NCBI GenBank assembly: GCA_011009095.1
Contig: VTPC01090929.1
Span: 1 to 64,000, forward strand
Source of the DNA: Ignelater luminosus
Taxonomy: Eukaryota > Arthropoda > Insecta > Coleoptera > Elateridae
Direction: 5' to 3'
Length of the DNA: 64,000 bases
Shown here: positions 23,895 through 35,697 of the stretch, one piece after another
Layout: each line of letters opens with the position of its first letter
Position numbering within the stretch: the first letter of the stretch is position 1
Made by a program: the position numbers and the translations under genes
Notes under the pieces: generated by a model
The model's input: the letters and a program-made list of their open reading frames with translations, nothing else
The model's database searches: none
What the model was told of the DNA's origin: nothing

Positions 23895-25374
23895 TAGGGT
23901 GGAGTGAAATCGCCCGAAAAAAACATTTTTTAGGTTGGGATTTCTAATAGTGCGGGAACGTTGTGTATAAATAAGTGTAACTTACTGTAAAAGTTACAAA
24001 ATATCTGAATGTTTCTTTCAGGTATTCTTCTTCTTGATTGTAACAATGCTGAAATGAAACCGTTTTTGGATTTCGATCCGCAAAATAGGTTCACTTATCA
24101 CTCCATCTGTAGCAAATGCTTTAATGGTAACTCATTAATTTGCAACAGACGTATAAGCCACTGAAGTGATCTTTTAACTTCTTCTGTAGAAATATCTTTA
24201 TTATATAAGACATCGACAATACTTCTTTGGATATTTTGAGATAAACCACTGATGACTGTCCAATAAAACTTACTAGAGAAATATGTTCTTCTGTTACAAC
24301 TTTCTTATAGCGCTTGTTACCTTTCTTCTCATTAACAATTGTTTTCTCCTTTTTTCCATCAAAAAAATAGTCCAAACAGTTTCTTTTCAGGTTCTCTTAA
24401 TGCAGATTGCCTTTGCTTTCCTTTTTTTCTTCTTGTCACTTGAGCACTTGCAGGCAGCTATATCAAAAGTTTGTTTTTGCATTCAATACGAATCTCCTGA
24501 TACTTTTTCTCATTTTAACGTCTCTTAAATGACTTCAAAATTTTAAAGTGCTTATCATTATGTGGTCTTATCAGCTGCAAAATCCTGGTATGAGACACTT
24601 TTGGAATTGACGCGTTTTCCTAAATATCTGTTACTTTTTCTGCAACTATTTCACTTACATCAGACACACTTAGGTCCTTACTTGCCTAAAACAGTTCTTG
24701 AAGACAAATAAAATTTCGCAACGTCATCGTATGTCGGTAAAACAAGTGCAGATAACGTTTGTGGTGTTCCAAATATAGGACACTTCACCTGTTGCCTAGT
24801 ACCAGGTGAATCAGAGTCAATTTGTAACATTCTAGAAGATTTGAAGAAGATTAATATTACTTCGAGATTATAACATGTTATAATACACTATAATTTTCTA
24901 CATACTTCGTATTGGTAACTTTCACTTTCAAAAACACAAATTTTTTCTACAGAATAAAGGACGGTATAAAACGCAACAATATTACACGAAATCCCGCTCC
25001 GAGCTAAGAACAGAATTCATCGCACAAGTTATATAGGGGTTGGTACTTTGTGATTGATCCTATAACGTTGTGTCGTCCACAGAACATGTCACATTTGGTT
25101 CAGTATGACGAGGCATCACGTAATTTCTGTACAATGCGCTGTTGCAGCCAGTATGGCTAATTTATAAATCTGTATAACAGTAGTAATATAAATAGCAAAT
25201 CTGCTAAATAAATTCTATTCTATTCTGTACTACAAAATATTCATAAGCGCTGGGAACCCTCTTAAGATTGTCCAAAACTAAAAACTTTTTTGCAATTAAG
25301 TAGTACTCAACTATGCAAATTTTTGTCGCTATTAGAAATGAAAAATCCAAAATTAATTTTTTCACTCCGTCCTA
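23895..25374 (-). mobile_element. DNA transposon with an 8-bp target duplication (hAT-like ends, unclassified)
   Basis: ATATGCAA stands at 23,887-23,894 and again at 25,375-25,382. Just inside, the left end reads TAGGGTGGAGTGAAAT and the reverse complement of the right end reads TAGGACGGAGTGAAAA. Weaker inverted similarity continues inward (ATTTCTAATAGTG versus ATTTCTAATAGCG). An 8-bp duplication of form NTNNNNAN and ends starting TAGGG fit hAT-type elements; P and Mutator elements also make about 8 bp. Inside is a decayed coding region on the minus strand belonging to a protein family that I know only as a recurrent, uncharacterised insect family. The element lies right beside the end of family S copy A. 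Confidence 0.75.
24040..24850 (-). pseudogene. Relic of a recurrent uncharacterised insect protein family
   Basis: Minus-strand blocks in changing frames: RQQVKCPIFGTPQTLSALVL then PTYDDVAKFYL; DVSEIVAEKVTDI then IPKVSHTRILQLIRPHNDK; KHFKILKSFKRR; LFDIAACKCSSDKKK-like; FFDGKKEKTIVNEKKG then VVTEEHISLV; and LQWLIRLLQINELPLKHLL. From memory, many insect genomes carry multi-copy genes with these blocks (VSHxR, LFDIAxCKC, FDGRKDxTLV, EEHISLV, HANELPLRHL), with no function known to me. Relative to that pattern, a central part and the C-terminus are missing here. Stops and frameshifts are frequent. Its position inside inverted ends with an 8-bp duplication suggests the family is transposon-borne. 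Confidence 0.55.
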
Positions 25375-25382
25375 ATATGCAA
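25375..25382. repeat. 8-bp target-site duplication, right copy
   Basis: ATATGCAA, identical to 23,887-23,894. Confidence 0.8.
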
Positions 25383-25439
25383 ATATGGCACATTATTATG
25401 GCAATAGCAAACAACCTACTAGTATTCTAGTACATAACA

Positions 25440-26424
25440 AAATACACAATAAAGTTCAATTTTCTTCGTCTTCCTCTTCACTATCCGGATACATCTCGGA
25501 TATCTGCATCTGTCAATAAATGTTTGTAAAAGTCTGCAAGACTTTCGGAAATAAAAGGCAATATGTCTATAATATGTAGTTGGGTAGATAAACTTTAACT
25601 AATCGCAGTTCTTTATCACTCCTACATCTTCTTTCAAGACTTAATGGTATTAAAGTTAGAATTATCATCCAACGTATTTTTGTACAAAATTATTGTTTTA
25701 CTTTTCTTTTCATACCGTAATCATCGTACGTTTCGCCAATTACTTTTATTACAATCGATTTTGAATTTTGAATTTATAAGTAATGGGTTTGACTTAAATG
25801 AAAATTCGTAAAACCACTCTTGCTTCATTTCAGTCATATGGATGTTCAATATTACCAATATAGTATCAAATTCCATGTGTGTATGCCCCGGTACTAGAAA
25901 CTCATGATCAATAGTTTCCAAAGATAGCGATATAACTATTTTTATTCTGCCTCGCGCAAGAATCCAAGTACATTGCAGCATATTCTACTGTTTTGTCCAA
26001 ATCAACACTCAGATAATTGTAGAGGCTACAAACCAATGTTGGTGGCTCCTCGTTTTGTCATGCCTTCGTGCCAAACATAAACACAACCTGGCCCTCCTCA
26101 CAATCATGATCAACTATATTAAATGTCCACAACTGCCTTTTATAAAATGCTATGGAATTGTGAAGGTCAGGTGTGGAAACACACTGTTGAAGATCAAACC
26201 TGATGGTCATTCTGTGAAGATCACCTTTGTCCCCTAGTTTATGATGCTGCACTAAATTGTCTTTTAACTGCATTTTGAGTTTGTCGTAAGTTGTATATGT
26301 GCCCTTTTTAGTCGCTTTATAGAAATGTTGAGCTCCTGAGAAACCTTCTCATAAATTATCCTAAAGACGTATTTTTCAGAGTATTTTTCTTTGTAAGCAA
26401 CATAAAACACAGCCAATATATAAA
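25440..26424 (-). pseudogene. Family S transposase relic (copy A), C-terminal half
   Basis: Minus-strand pieces include YKEKYSEKYVFRIIYE near 26,350-26,410, MTIRFDLQQCVSTPDL then FYKRQLWTFNIVDHD near 26,090-26,200, YLDSCARQNKNSYIAIFGNY near 25,910-25,990, and an acidic end (YPDSEEEDEEN, stop near 25,457). They line up with FDFQQNLPLPV, FYKIQMWVYNF and SDNCASQNKNYV of the intact copy at 33,518-35,447. Stops and frameshifts abound. The N-terminal half lies beyond the R2-like insertion, at 30,120-30,950. Confidence 0.72.
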
Positions 26425-29400
26425 TCGTTATTAACCAAGCAACTGTCTGGACAGTCCAGATTGCCAAAAGAACACAGTAACTATATACAACAAATGAACT
26501 TAAATTGTAACAATAATAAGTAATATAATGGAAATTAAAAAGATGTCGAACACAACGAAAAAACAACAATATATAAATTAATAATTAACAAACATTTCTG
26601 TGTCCAAATAAATGATTTCTAAGGATATATACCGAAGATTTTAATATTTTTAAAATAATTTCTTCATCTAAACATTTAGGAATATTAAAATACTTTCGCA
26701 AATTTATATATGAATTGGTAAGTGTTCCACGAGATCCAAACAGTAAACCAAATATTGTTATATCTTTAACATTAAATTTATCTTTATAGTATGGAATTGT
26801 AGGTTTATAAATAGATTCTTTTTCATCGTGAACTAATTTAGGTTGATCTAAGTCACTTTCAAATCTAACAGTTGGATCTACAATAAACTTTCTTTCTCTG
26901 ATAGACCAACAATTTCTTCGTGCACTTCAAAACCTTTTTCTTTTAATGCCCTAGCTATAATTGATCTTATTTCATTATGTCTTCTACTTCTAGCAGTTGC
27001 ACCGAAATCACAGTATCCTAACACATGTCCAAGAGATTCAAACTCATTGCAATGTCTGCAATGCTATGTGTGGGTACTACGACCGGAAACTGCTCGAACA
27101 GCCGAAACATTACAGGTCATCTTCAAGCATTCATTCCATTCAGAATTACTCAATCCATGTTTATTATAGATCCACCTGTTAGACGATTTAACCTGACTAT
27201 AGAGAATAACCCCTTTTCCTTTCTGAGGCAGATTGCACCAATTTTTGAATTCATTCTCTCTTAAAATAGTTCTAATCAATTTATTGGGCTTTTTATTTTG
27301 ATAGATCTTATTTAGATTACCTTCAGGTATAGCAAGCTTCTTAAGACAGTTAAGTTTTTTATATTCATATGAATCCTGTGTAAAAACACAATTTGATTTC
27401 TCTAAAATACAAAATTTGTTATATTGTTGAATAAAAGCTTCCCAACAGCAATTAAAAATTTCAAATCCTTTAACAGATTTGGCTGAATATAAAAAGTTAT
27501 TTGGTGTATCATTTGGCATTTGCAAAATTTCTTTTATTGAACTTTTTATGAGGTTATCAATTTTATTGAAAAATGTTTTAGAAAGTTTTTCAAGAGGAGC
27601 TGTTTGCAAGGAATACATTAAACTGGGTGATATATATTGATTAAGTATGTTTAATTTTTGATATGAATCCAACAAATTAGATTTTGTTAAAATTTCCAAA
27701 CGTTGACCAATTTTTTTTAAACGCTTGTGGTGTCTAGAATTAAAGTATGTGAGTAAGTAACTCCAAGATACTTAATTGTTTCACCTTCATCAATAGATTT
27801 AATCGTATTATTTGAAGTTGTTAATAAGTTTTTATTAATCAAACCTCCTCTTTCAATAATTATTGCTGATGATTTTGAATGATTTACTTTAAGTCCAATT
27901 TCATGAAATTTATTTTCTGTCATTACCAACAACTCATTAGCAGTATCAATATTTTTTGCAACGATTAGAGTATCATCAGCATAACCAATAATTGAAACAG
28001 GGCAAATGTCTGAATCATTACATAGATCAAATCCATATTTGTTGCTTACATCAAATTCTGATATCTCATCAAAAATGAAGTTAACACAAAGATTAAATAA
28101 AAGTGGGGACAAAGGTGCACCCTGAAACACACCTTTGTTTATCTTAAACGGTTTCGTTTGACAATATCCTAAATCAATATATGATACGTTATTTGTATGT
28201 AGGTTAATAATTAAATTTTGCAGTTTTAGAGGTAATGCCAGATGATGCAATAACTTTCTTTAGGTGTTCATGACCAATTGAATCATAAGCTTTCTCAATA
28301 TCTAAGAACATCATTGCCAAATCCTTTTTATTTGATTTTGTGTTTTCGAGAATATTTTCCACAATAGCGTTATTGATATGACATCCCGCGATATGCATAA
28401 AACCTCTTTGATGTTGATTAATGTGCACATAATTTCTAAGTTGTTTATCAATAATTTCTTCAATAATTCTGTGTAAGAGAGAACAAATCGATATTGGACG
28501 CCAGTTATTCAAATCTTTTTTATCAGTCTTTTTAAAAATTAGTACAGTTCTAGCAATTTTGAATGATTTTGGAACATGCCCATTTTGAATCATTATTGTA
28601 CCTATTTTTGCTATTATTGAAATTATTTTTTTGTTATTTTTGATACACCTCATAATAATTCTATCCGGACCAGGTGAAGTATCTACTTTAATAGAATTAA
28701 TAGCCCAGTTAATATCTTCTACCGAAATCTCAGGAATGTAAAGATCATTCAATTGTAATTTTTTCGTGGTATGTCTCCCTGTAAAGATTATTACTTTCTT
28801 CAAATTTAGATTTGTAGAAATTATATGCTTCATTTGGTTCAATTTCACGACGTTGTTGTTTGTTATTTTCATATATCCTCCTTACCGCCTTTCTTCTTTG
28901 ATTGTAGTAATAGTATTGTACAATCTGGTATTCATATTCAACCTTTCTTTGCTCTTTTTTTCCTTTTTGAACGACGCTCAGGGTTTGAAGACTTCTTATA
29001 TGTTTCGGTATTCCTTTTAAAGCCATTCATTTTACGTGCTCTATAGAATTTCCTTGCAGGATGTTTAGGCCCTGGAAGAGAGTCTAAAACTTCAACTAAA
29101 AAGTTTCCAAACTCGGCAACATCATGGCTGAACTCTTCATCATTGTAAAACAAATTATCAAATTTAGCTTTCCATTCATCAACACGTTTCTCAAAAAGTA
29201 TCATTTCATCCGATTTCTTTTTATATGGTTTAACAACTTTTGGCTGATTACAAACTTCTCCAGTAACATGATCTTGGTCTTCATTAATAATTTCTTGGCT
29301 TATAATATTACTTCGGTATATTTCAGGATGAGCCTTCCGTATATGTGTAGTAACACCTTTCTTGTTTTTAAATATTTGCTGACAGTGCTCACATTTACCA

Positions 29401-30119
29401 TCCTGAATTTTACTGTTATTATGACGTGGGTTTTTGGATTTACCTTTCCTACTCAAGTTTGACCGATCATAGATCGGTTCACAATTAGTTTTTGTTTTAG
29501 AAGGATATGTGCTATGTATGGAATTATCATTTTTAATTTTAATACTTAAATTTCCAGAGATATTTCGTAAACTTCTTAAATTATACCTGTTTTCTTCCGG
29601 ATACTTTGAACATCCTACATCATAAGAGTCTTGAGTGTTTACTACAAAGTTATTTTTAGTTTTATATATCTCTAATCTCCTGTCCTGGGGATAACATTTC
29701 AAAATATACCCATTTTCCGAATCATCTGAGCAACTATCATTTGTTAACATTTATTTAATAATTATGTTTAAAGACCAACATAATATTAACTTTTCCAAAG
29801 TAATAATTTTTGAAATCTTCTTTGCGATAGATGCTCAAATCACTTTCATTTGCGGAAAAAATAGTTCAGTGCTTCGCTTTATAAATAGTCTTTGTAAATT
29901 GCTTAGAACTTCCTTTGATAAAGGTTATCTTCAATACAATTAATAAAAATTTAATTGAAATATACAATGATTTGAAAACAAAACTAATAAATGTCACTGC
30001 ACATCACAAATTTAAAAATGTTTGTATAACACTTCTTTCATTTATTGAATAATGTTTAGTAGGCTTCATAGACTTCTATGGGAACTTTTAGGTACTAAAT
30101 ATTCTTTTAAATTTCATAT
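26425..30119 (-). mobile_element. R2-like (restriction-like endonuclease) retrotransposon inserted in family S copy A
   Basis: About 3.7 kb, the usual size of R2-type elements, between the two halves of one family S coding region. At the junctions AATATATAAAT (26,414-26,424) and AATATGTAAAAAT (30,119-30,131) are similar and could be a slightly diverged target duplication. The single ORF reads on the minus strand. R2-type elements often insert site-specifically in rDNA; this copy sits in a transposase gene. Confidence 0.72.
26640..29750 (-). pseudogene. R2-like polyprotein: zinc finger, RT and restriction-like endonuclease
   Basis: Start at 29,750 (MLTNDSCSDDSENGY). A single C2H2 finger CEHCQQIF..GVTTHIRKAH (CX2CX12HX4H) lies at residues about 118-139. 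The RT follows: DTSPGPDRIIMR, NNWRPISICSLLHRIIEE, MFLDIEKAYDSIGHEHL, FQGAPLSPLLFNL and the catalytic IGYADDTLIVAK. The C-terminal part has the CCHC knuckle CRHCNEFESLGHVLGYC (CX2CX7HX4C) before a restriction-like nuclease region (LLIDPTVRFE in the PD position, then FGLLFGSRGTL). Breaks: frameshifts near 28,210-28,250, 27,710 and 27,060, and some further out. The layout of one finger, RT, knuckle and nuclease fits the R2/NeSL branch. Confidence 0.85.
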
Positions 30120-30950
30120 AATATGTAAAAATAGTATGGAGGTAAGTACCTCTTACTTGTTTCCCTTGGCTTTCGTAAATTGTAATAGATAGAATATGTT
30201 TCTTCATGGAGTTTTATCTTCTCTTCAATCTTCTTGTTAAAAGGAGTATGCTTTCCTCGAGCATCTGGTTCCGTAATACCTGATATAGCTTGTTGCTTCT
30301 TTGCTATTACAGTTTCTAAAAACTCGTTACTAACGTTAAAGGTATTCCTTAAGTATTTTTGCAAATTGGTTCATTCTTTCCATTTACTTGAAGGTGGTAG
30401 TTAACTGTGAAACGTCTGATTTTATTGCTGCCATTTTTACAAACCTTGATTGTTTTCTTATCCTTTATTTTGATTAAATCTGCGATATCCTGCACTTGTC
30501 TATTAATGTTTCCTGTAGCCCAAAATTCCTGAAAATAGTGTGACGTATTTCATCTATAAATCTGTTTCTGTAGTTACTTCTGCATGCTCCTTCAAGGTGC
30601 AGCATCTATCTCTCACGGATAGTTTTTCTCTTCAGTGTTTCATACCCTTGGCCGATATTACGTTTCTTACTGCGCTCCTTTTGTTTGAGTCTGGTATCAC
30701 CCTTGATTTTGCGTTTAGTTGATTGATTTGTAGTTAGAACATTATCAGCGGTACCACGCACATTTTCAAGATTTGTGGGGTTTTCATCAATATCTGAATA
30801 TTCTTGATGCAAGTTGCTTCAATGTCGAGATCACTGAGGTTAGAATCTGGATCTAAAATATCGTCATCCACGCAGAAATCAAAATCAGTATTGTGATTAG
30901 CTATAAAAGTGTTTGAATGTATCTCTTGTAAAGTTCAAATTTTTCTATTT
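30120..30950 (-). pseudogene. Family S transposase relic (copy A), N-terminal half
   Basis: Minus-strand pieces: an acidic, Lys/Arg-rich start near 30,650-30,950, CRSNYRNRFIDEIRHTIFRN near 30,510-30,590, YLRNTFNVSNEFLETVI then GITEPDARGKHTPFNKK near 30,215-30,360, and RYLPPYYFYILYE near 30,110-30,150. The same blocks occur in copy C (IFQEFWKIGDHTRQWD, MRPHKITEEVK) and, more distantly, in the intact copy B. The reading then stops at the R2-like insertion and resumes at 26,424. Several stops are present. Confidence 0.65.
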
Positions 30951-32520
30951 AGAATTTCAAAGTCAAGTTGTTACTGTCTAGGTTTGGCATCCTAAATAAA
31001 TTTTGGTAACTTTTTTCCACCAGAACATATCCTGCTAATCAATGTCATCATATGTCATAATTGTGTCACATGCAAACTGTAGTAAATTAAGAAAAAGCAT
31101 TTTATCTGCTAAAGCAAAATAAATTAATACAAAATTTTATTAACAAAGAAATGTAATGGACAAACTTTCAAAGCAAATTAAGTAAGTAAAAATATTTGAA
31201 ACACTGACAAATCTCAAATATCTAACCTACTTTTATAAAAAAAATAATTCAAATTATTGCTATGGAAATCCCAACACTTTTGTTGCAATCCTGTCAACCT
31301 AACCATGAAAAACTTGACCTTATGTAAACGTTGGTACATTTACTTAAACGAGTACAAAATATTCTGTTTGAGGCAGTAGATACTGATTCTGCAGAATTCT
31401 GTTCATCGGGGTTTTGATATTTATAACCTTAAAACCGATAGTTGAAGCAATGAGCTCTACCATTGTTCTAGTACATTAATTGTAAAATAGTAACAGTTTC
31501 TTTACTTGTGAGAGTATCCTGCATGACTCTACTGCTACCATCAGATGCTAATTTTACCATCAGTTAAACCCCAGAACACATTACTCACAAGCGTGCTGCG
31601 CCAATTTGTTGAAATAAAAGTAAGGTTATGTAAATAACTATAGTAAAAATGTAAACCTGCAAAGAGCGATAAGTCAACAAACCCCCGTCTAGAAACGATC
31701 TCCCGCTAGCATTCAAACTGAGATGTGTCGGGTTAATTCTCTTTGCACGACAGAATAGTTCATACTTTCGACTTAGCTCGATACAGTCGATACGCCTGCA
31801 CAGTTGCAATTGCAGCGTGATCTATTTTTCAGTCATCTATTATTCTTGCTATTCCTTCTCGACAATTATAAATTGTTTGTTTCAGTATCCCCACAGGTAC
31901 TCATTTCAGATTTATCTTTGTCCAAACGGTTTTTTTTTTCACTTGCTCGTTAGACTCTAAAAATTCTGCATCCTCAAAATCTGCACCCTTTTATGCCCAT
32001 CGCCAGTTTTTCACGATTCTTTCGTTAAGACACAAGAAAGCCGATAGTCATCTTTAATACTTCTATAACAGAACTTTTAATAATTAATTTGTTTGTTCCT
32101 ATTGCTCATGGAAGATTTAAAAAAACTTACACAAAATGAAAAGCCCTATATATCATCCTTCACTCACACCCCTTTCTTGTGGGGGTATTACTTAAAAGAA
32201 TCTTAAACTGCTCTTGTTATTAAATTTAAACTTTTATGACAACCGATATTGTACGTAGAAATAGATGATAATGAATGATTAATAATCATTTCTGCACTAT
32301 GCTTTCACATCATGTCATGCAAAAGTAAAATGTTCATTATTGACAAAAAGGCTTATGATTTAAAGTTCTAGATCCTTCACGTTTAGTAAAGCGAATTCTT
32401 ACAGGTACGATTTCTAAATATCTCGTCTGTTATTTCAATGGAAACAGTACAACTCACAATATTCACATGAAGGAAATAACTTAACTCAACTTGTGGACAA
32501 GGTAAATTGAAGTCGCAGGG
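30951..32520. other. Non-coding region
   Basis: No gene recognised. The outer end of family S copy A should lie in the first few hundred bases, but no inverted partner was found. Confidence 0.45.
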
Positions 32521-32529
32521 GGCAGGTGT

Positions 32530-33198
32530 TGGAATTTATTAGAACACAGTACCAAAATTAGTCATTTCCATAACCGCGAAAAGAAGTTTTCTGAGTTTTA
32601 TTCTATGAATGACAATCTTACCTGCTGCAGTGATGTTGACGGTTTGCTGGAAACCCTTGAACGTAAACACAAACCAGAAAAATGGCGACTGTTCATTGAT
32701 GCGTCTAAATTTAGCTTGCAAGCGGTTCTATTACACAATAGCAATGCATTGCCTTCACTTCCCATTGAATATTCAGTTCACCTAAAGGAATCTTATGAAG
32801 CTATGAAATGCCTTTTAACGAGCGTATACTATAAACGATACGAGTGGAAAATCTGAGGAGATTTAAAAGTTATAGCTTTGTTATTAGGAATGCAACTGGA
32901 ATCTACAAAATACAGTGCTTTTGTGCGAGTGAGACAGTCGTGCTAAATCACAGCATTATATTGTGAAAATTTGGCCACGCAGGCAGATAGTTGTGGAACA
33001 AAAAATATTTTACATGAAAGCCCTGTGGATAGAAACAATATCTATTTGCCCCCTTTGCATATAAAGTTAGGGCTGATAAAAAATGTTGGAAGGGTATGTA
33101 CCGTGGCAGAAGAGGTTTTCAGTACATAAAAGAAAAATCTCCAAAAATTAGCGAAGCTAAGACAAAGGAGGGCATATTTGTGGGTTCCCAAATTCTGC
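32530..33198 (+). pseudogene. Family X relic, 5' part (recurrent uncharacterised arthropod protein)
   Basis: The + strand reads REKKFSEFYSMND, CCSDVDGLLETLERKHK, EKWRLFIDASKFSLQAVLL, HNSNALPSLPIEYSVHLKES, YEAMKCLLTSVYYKRYEW, GDLKVIALLLGMQ and NNIYLPPLHIKLGL. I recognise these as a multi-copy arthropod family (usual wording FIDSSKxSLKAVLLHNGN, CGDLKVIxLLLG, YLPPLHIKLGL) of unknown function, probably of transposon origin. Stops (for example after RYEWKI) and frameshifts occur. The reading runs into the left end of the family S element at 33,199 and resumes at 35,905. Confidence 0.7.
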
Positions 33199-33202
33199 AA
33201 TT

Positions 33203-33231
33203 GAAGGGGCCAATGCAAGAAGTGGACATGT
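33203..33231. repeat. Terminal inverted repeat of family S copy B (left)
   Basis: 29 bases from GAAGGGGCCAATGCAAG are the exact reverse complement of 35,872-35,900. They contain the 16-bp motif TGCAAGAAGTGGACAT that recurs inside the element. Confidence 0.92.
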
Positions 33232-33371
33232 CCATTTTTTATCGGAAATGAGTTATTTGTTTGGACATGTTCTTGAATCGTTACTGCATCGTTCTGAGCA
33301 AGAACTAGACTTCTGCCGCTAACATAGATCATATACGAGTGCGATGTTGGTTGTCTACCTACTAAGTACTG

Positions 33372-33412
33372 TGCAAGAAGTGGACATGAACTGGTCATGT
33401 CCAGTTTTTGCA
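33372..33412. repeat. Subterminal palindrome built on the end motif
   Basis: TGCAAGAAGTGGACATGA faces TCATGTCCAGTTTTTGCA across five bases; 16 of 18 positions pair. The left arm repeats the terminal 16-bp motif. It lies 160 bases inside the left end and is a likely transposase-binding site by analogy with other transposons. Confidence 0.7.
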
Positions 33413-33517
33413 AAGTATTGTGGGTAGTTGTGTACTGTGTACGTGACTACAACAGTGTGTTTATGTGAAGTGTAGTGTTATTGTTAACCTATTTATTGTG
33501 GTATTAAATAGTGCACA

Positions 33518-35447
33518 ATGAGTTCTTCATCAGAATCAGAGGAGGATCCTTATGCTGGCAGTGATTCTCAAACAGACCCTGAATATATACCATCAGAAGG
33601 TAGTGAAACTGAGGAACCTAACCTCACTTTAAGGGAAGATAAAGGCAAGAAACGGTTGAGGAAAGAAAAGCAGTGGCAAAGAAATTGGAGGAAGGAACGC
33701 AAAACTGCTGGCAAAGAATATGTTAATACTTTGAAACAAGTAGTACCAGAAAAACAACTAGGAAATGCATGTAACTGCAAAATGAAATGTTTTGACAGAA
33801 TTACAGCTGATACCAGAGTGGTAATATTTAAAACATTTTATAAACTACCAAGCAAGGACTTGCAGGATGCATATTTATCTGGAAACATTGCCATAAAACA
33901 AGTTGCACAGCACAGAAAACGCAGCGATGAAAATAATAAACCAAAAAGTGTTTATTGTACATTTTCTGTAAGTGGATATTTTGATACCTACTTAAATTTA
34001 TTCTGGTTGTAGCGCACACACTTGTGAATGTCAAAGAGGGAGTGGTATGGTACTCACATTTTATCTGTTTTAGGTTAAAGAAAATGCTACTAAAGTTCCT
34101 GTATGTAAAAATGCACTGCTTGCTATACACGAAATAAAAAAAGGCAGGATCAACAGAATAATCGACCTCATGAAACTCAATGTGACTCCTCCAATAGACC
34201 GGCGTGGAAAACATAACAATAGGCCAAATCAAGTTACTCCTGACATATTAGCTCAGTTAAATGCTCATATAATGAGCTTTCCTAAATATAAATCACACTA
34301 CAGTAGAACTGATAATTTACAAAAGTATTATCTATCACCATTGCTAAATGTTTCTAAAATCCATGCTTTGTACTTAGAAAAGTATGAGCCCGATCAATAT
34401 AGAATATTACAGGAGAATAGGGACAATGAAAACTTTAAACCTGTGATAAAATACGAATTCTTTCGAAAATATTTTACAGAAAATTTTAATATTTCATTTG
34501 GAAAGCCTAAGTCAGATTCATGTCAGAAATGTGACAAACTAATGAACAAACTTTTCAGTGCTGAAACAGAAGAAGAGAAGAGACAGCTCAGGACAGAAAA
34601 AAAGTTACATGTTGCCAAAGCAGAAACATTTTATAAAGATCTCAAGGCAAAGACAAATCTGTGTAAAAATAATGATCATGTTGAAGTTATTACATTTGAT
34701 TTCCAGCAAAATCTTCCGTTACCAGTTGCACCAGGTGGAGACGTATTTTACAAAATTCAAATGTGGGTGTATAACTTCTGCATTCATGTCGCAAGCACGG
34801 GTAAAAGCTACTTTTTTTTGTATGATGAAACGCTTGCTGGAAAAGGACAAAATGAAGTTATCAGCCTACTTAATTATTTCTTCAACAATATCCTTAGACC
34901 TGAAGTTACTGACGTCTACATGTTTTCGGACAACTGTGCGTCACAAAACAAAAATTATGTCATGACGCAGTATTTTTACAGTCTTATTGAAACTGGTAAA
35001 TTTAAATTTATCTACCAACGTTTTCCTGAACCGGGGCACAGTTATCTACCCTGTGATCGCAGTTTCGGAGCTATTGAACAAAGAAAACGAAGATACGACA
35101 AAATATACCTGCCAAATGAATACGCCAAAATTATTACAGAATCTGGAAAGAAATTTGTGGTTATTTCGGTTCAACAAGAAATGTTTCTGAATTTTAAAGA
35201 CCACTTTTTACCAATGTTCAAAAAAACTCCAAGCCGAAAAAATGCAAAGTTTACAATATCCAAATACAGAATCTTTCGTTATGACATTACCAAAATGCCA
35301 AACATTTTATGTAGTGTGTCAGTATCACTACAGGTGTATGAAGAATTTGATATAAAAAATAAAAACATATCTGTCACCCTGCCGAATGATACCACTCTTT
35401 TGTATAATGAAAGAAAGAAATTGAAACAAAAAAGTTTGAGCATGTAA
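33518..35447 (+). CDS. Family S transposase, two exons
   Basis: Exon 1 is 33,518-33,967 and exon 2 is 34,074-35,447. The 106-bp intron has GTAAGT and TTTTAG borders and leaves the frame unchanged, giving 607 residues. The N-terminus is acidic and Ser-rich, then strongly basic (about residues 45-75), followed by a Cys cluster (CNCKMKC). The core has DSCQKCDKLMN, VITFDFQQNLPLPV, FYKIQMWVYNF, MFSDNCASQNKNYV and FPEPGHSYLPCDRSFGAIEQ; the two Asp and the last Asp/Glu are candidate DDE/D residues of an RNase H fold. Near 35,410-35,435 a one-base slip probably cuts off the last part: in another frame the sequence continues as HVMTLASYYVPVTDQWFYED to a stop at 35,577. The catalytic region is uninterrupted. 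Confidence 0.82.
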
Positions 35448-35681
35448 TGACGTTAGCATCTTACTATGTGCCAGTAACTGATCAATGGTTTTATGAAGAT
35501 ATAAAAAATTATCATAGAGAATTTGCTAATACAGAAAATCATTCGTCGTGCTCAGAATATGAAGAAAACCACTACTAAATTGATATTTAATAATAATATA
35601 GATTGAATCACTGTTCTTACATATAAAAGTTTAGGTTTTCAAGAAATAAATATATTTCAAAAATCAAATCTTAATTTACTG

Positions 35682-35697
35682 TGCAAGAAGTGGACAT
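35682..35697 (+). repeat. Fourth copy of the 16-bp end motif
   Basis: TGCAAGAAGTGGACAT again, in direct orientation relative to the left copies, 177 bases inside the right terminal copy. It is preceded by TACTG as is the copy at 33,372. Confidence 0.75.

Noticed and set aside
28766-29046. Hydrophobic + strand ORFs that look like membrane proteins
   Set aside because: They are antisense to the Lys/Glu-rich region of the R2-like protein.
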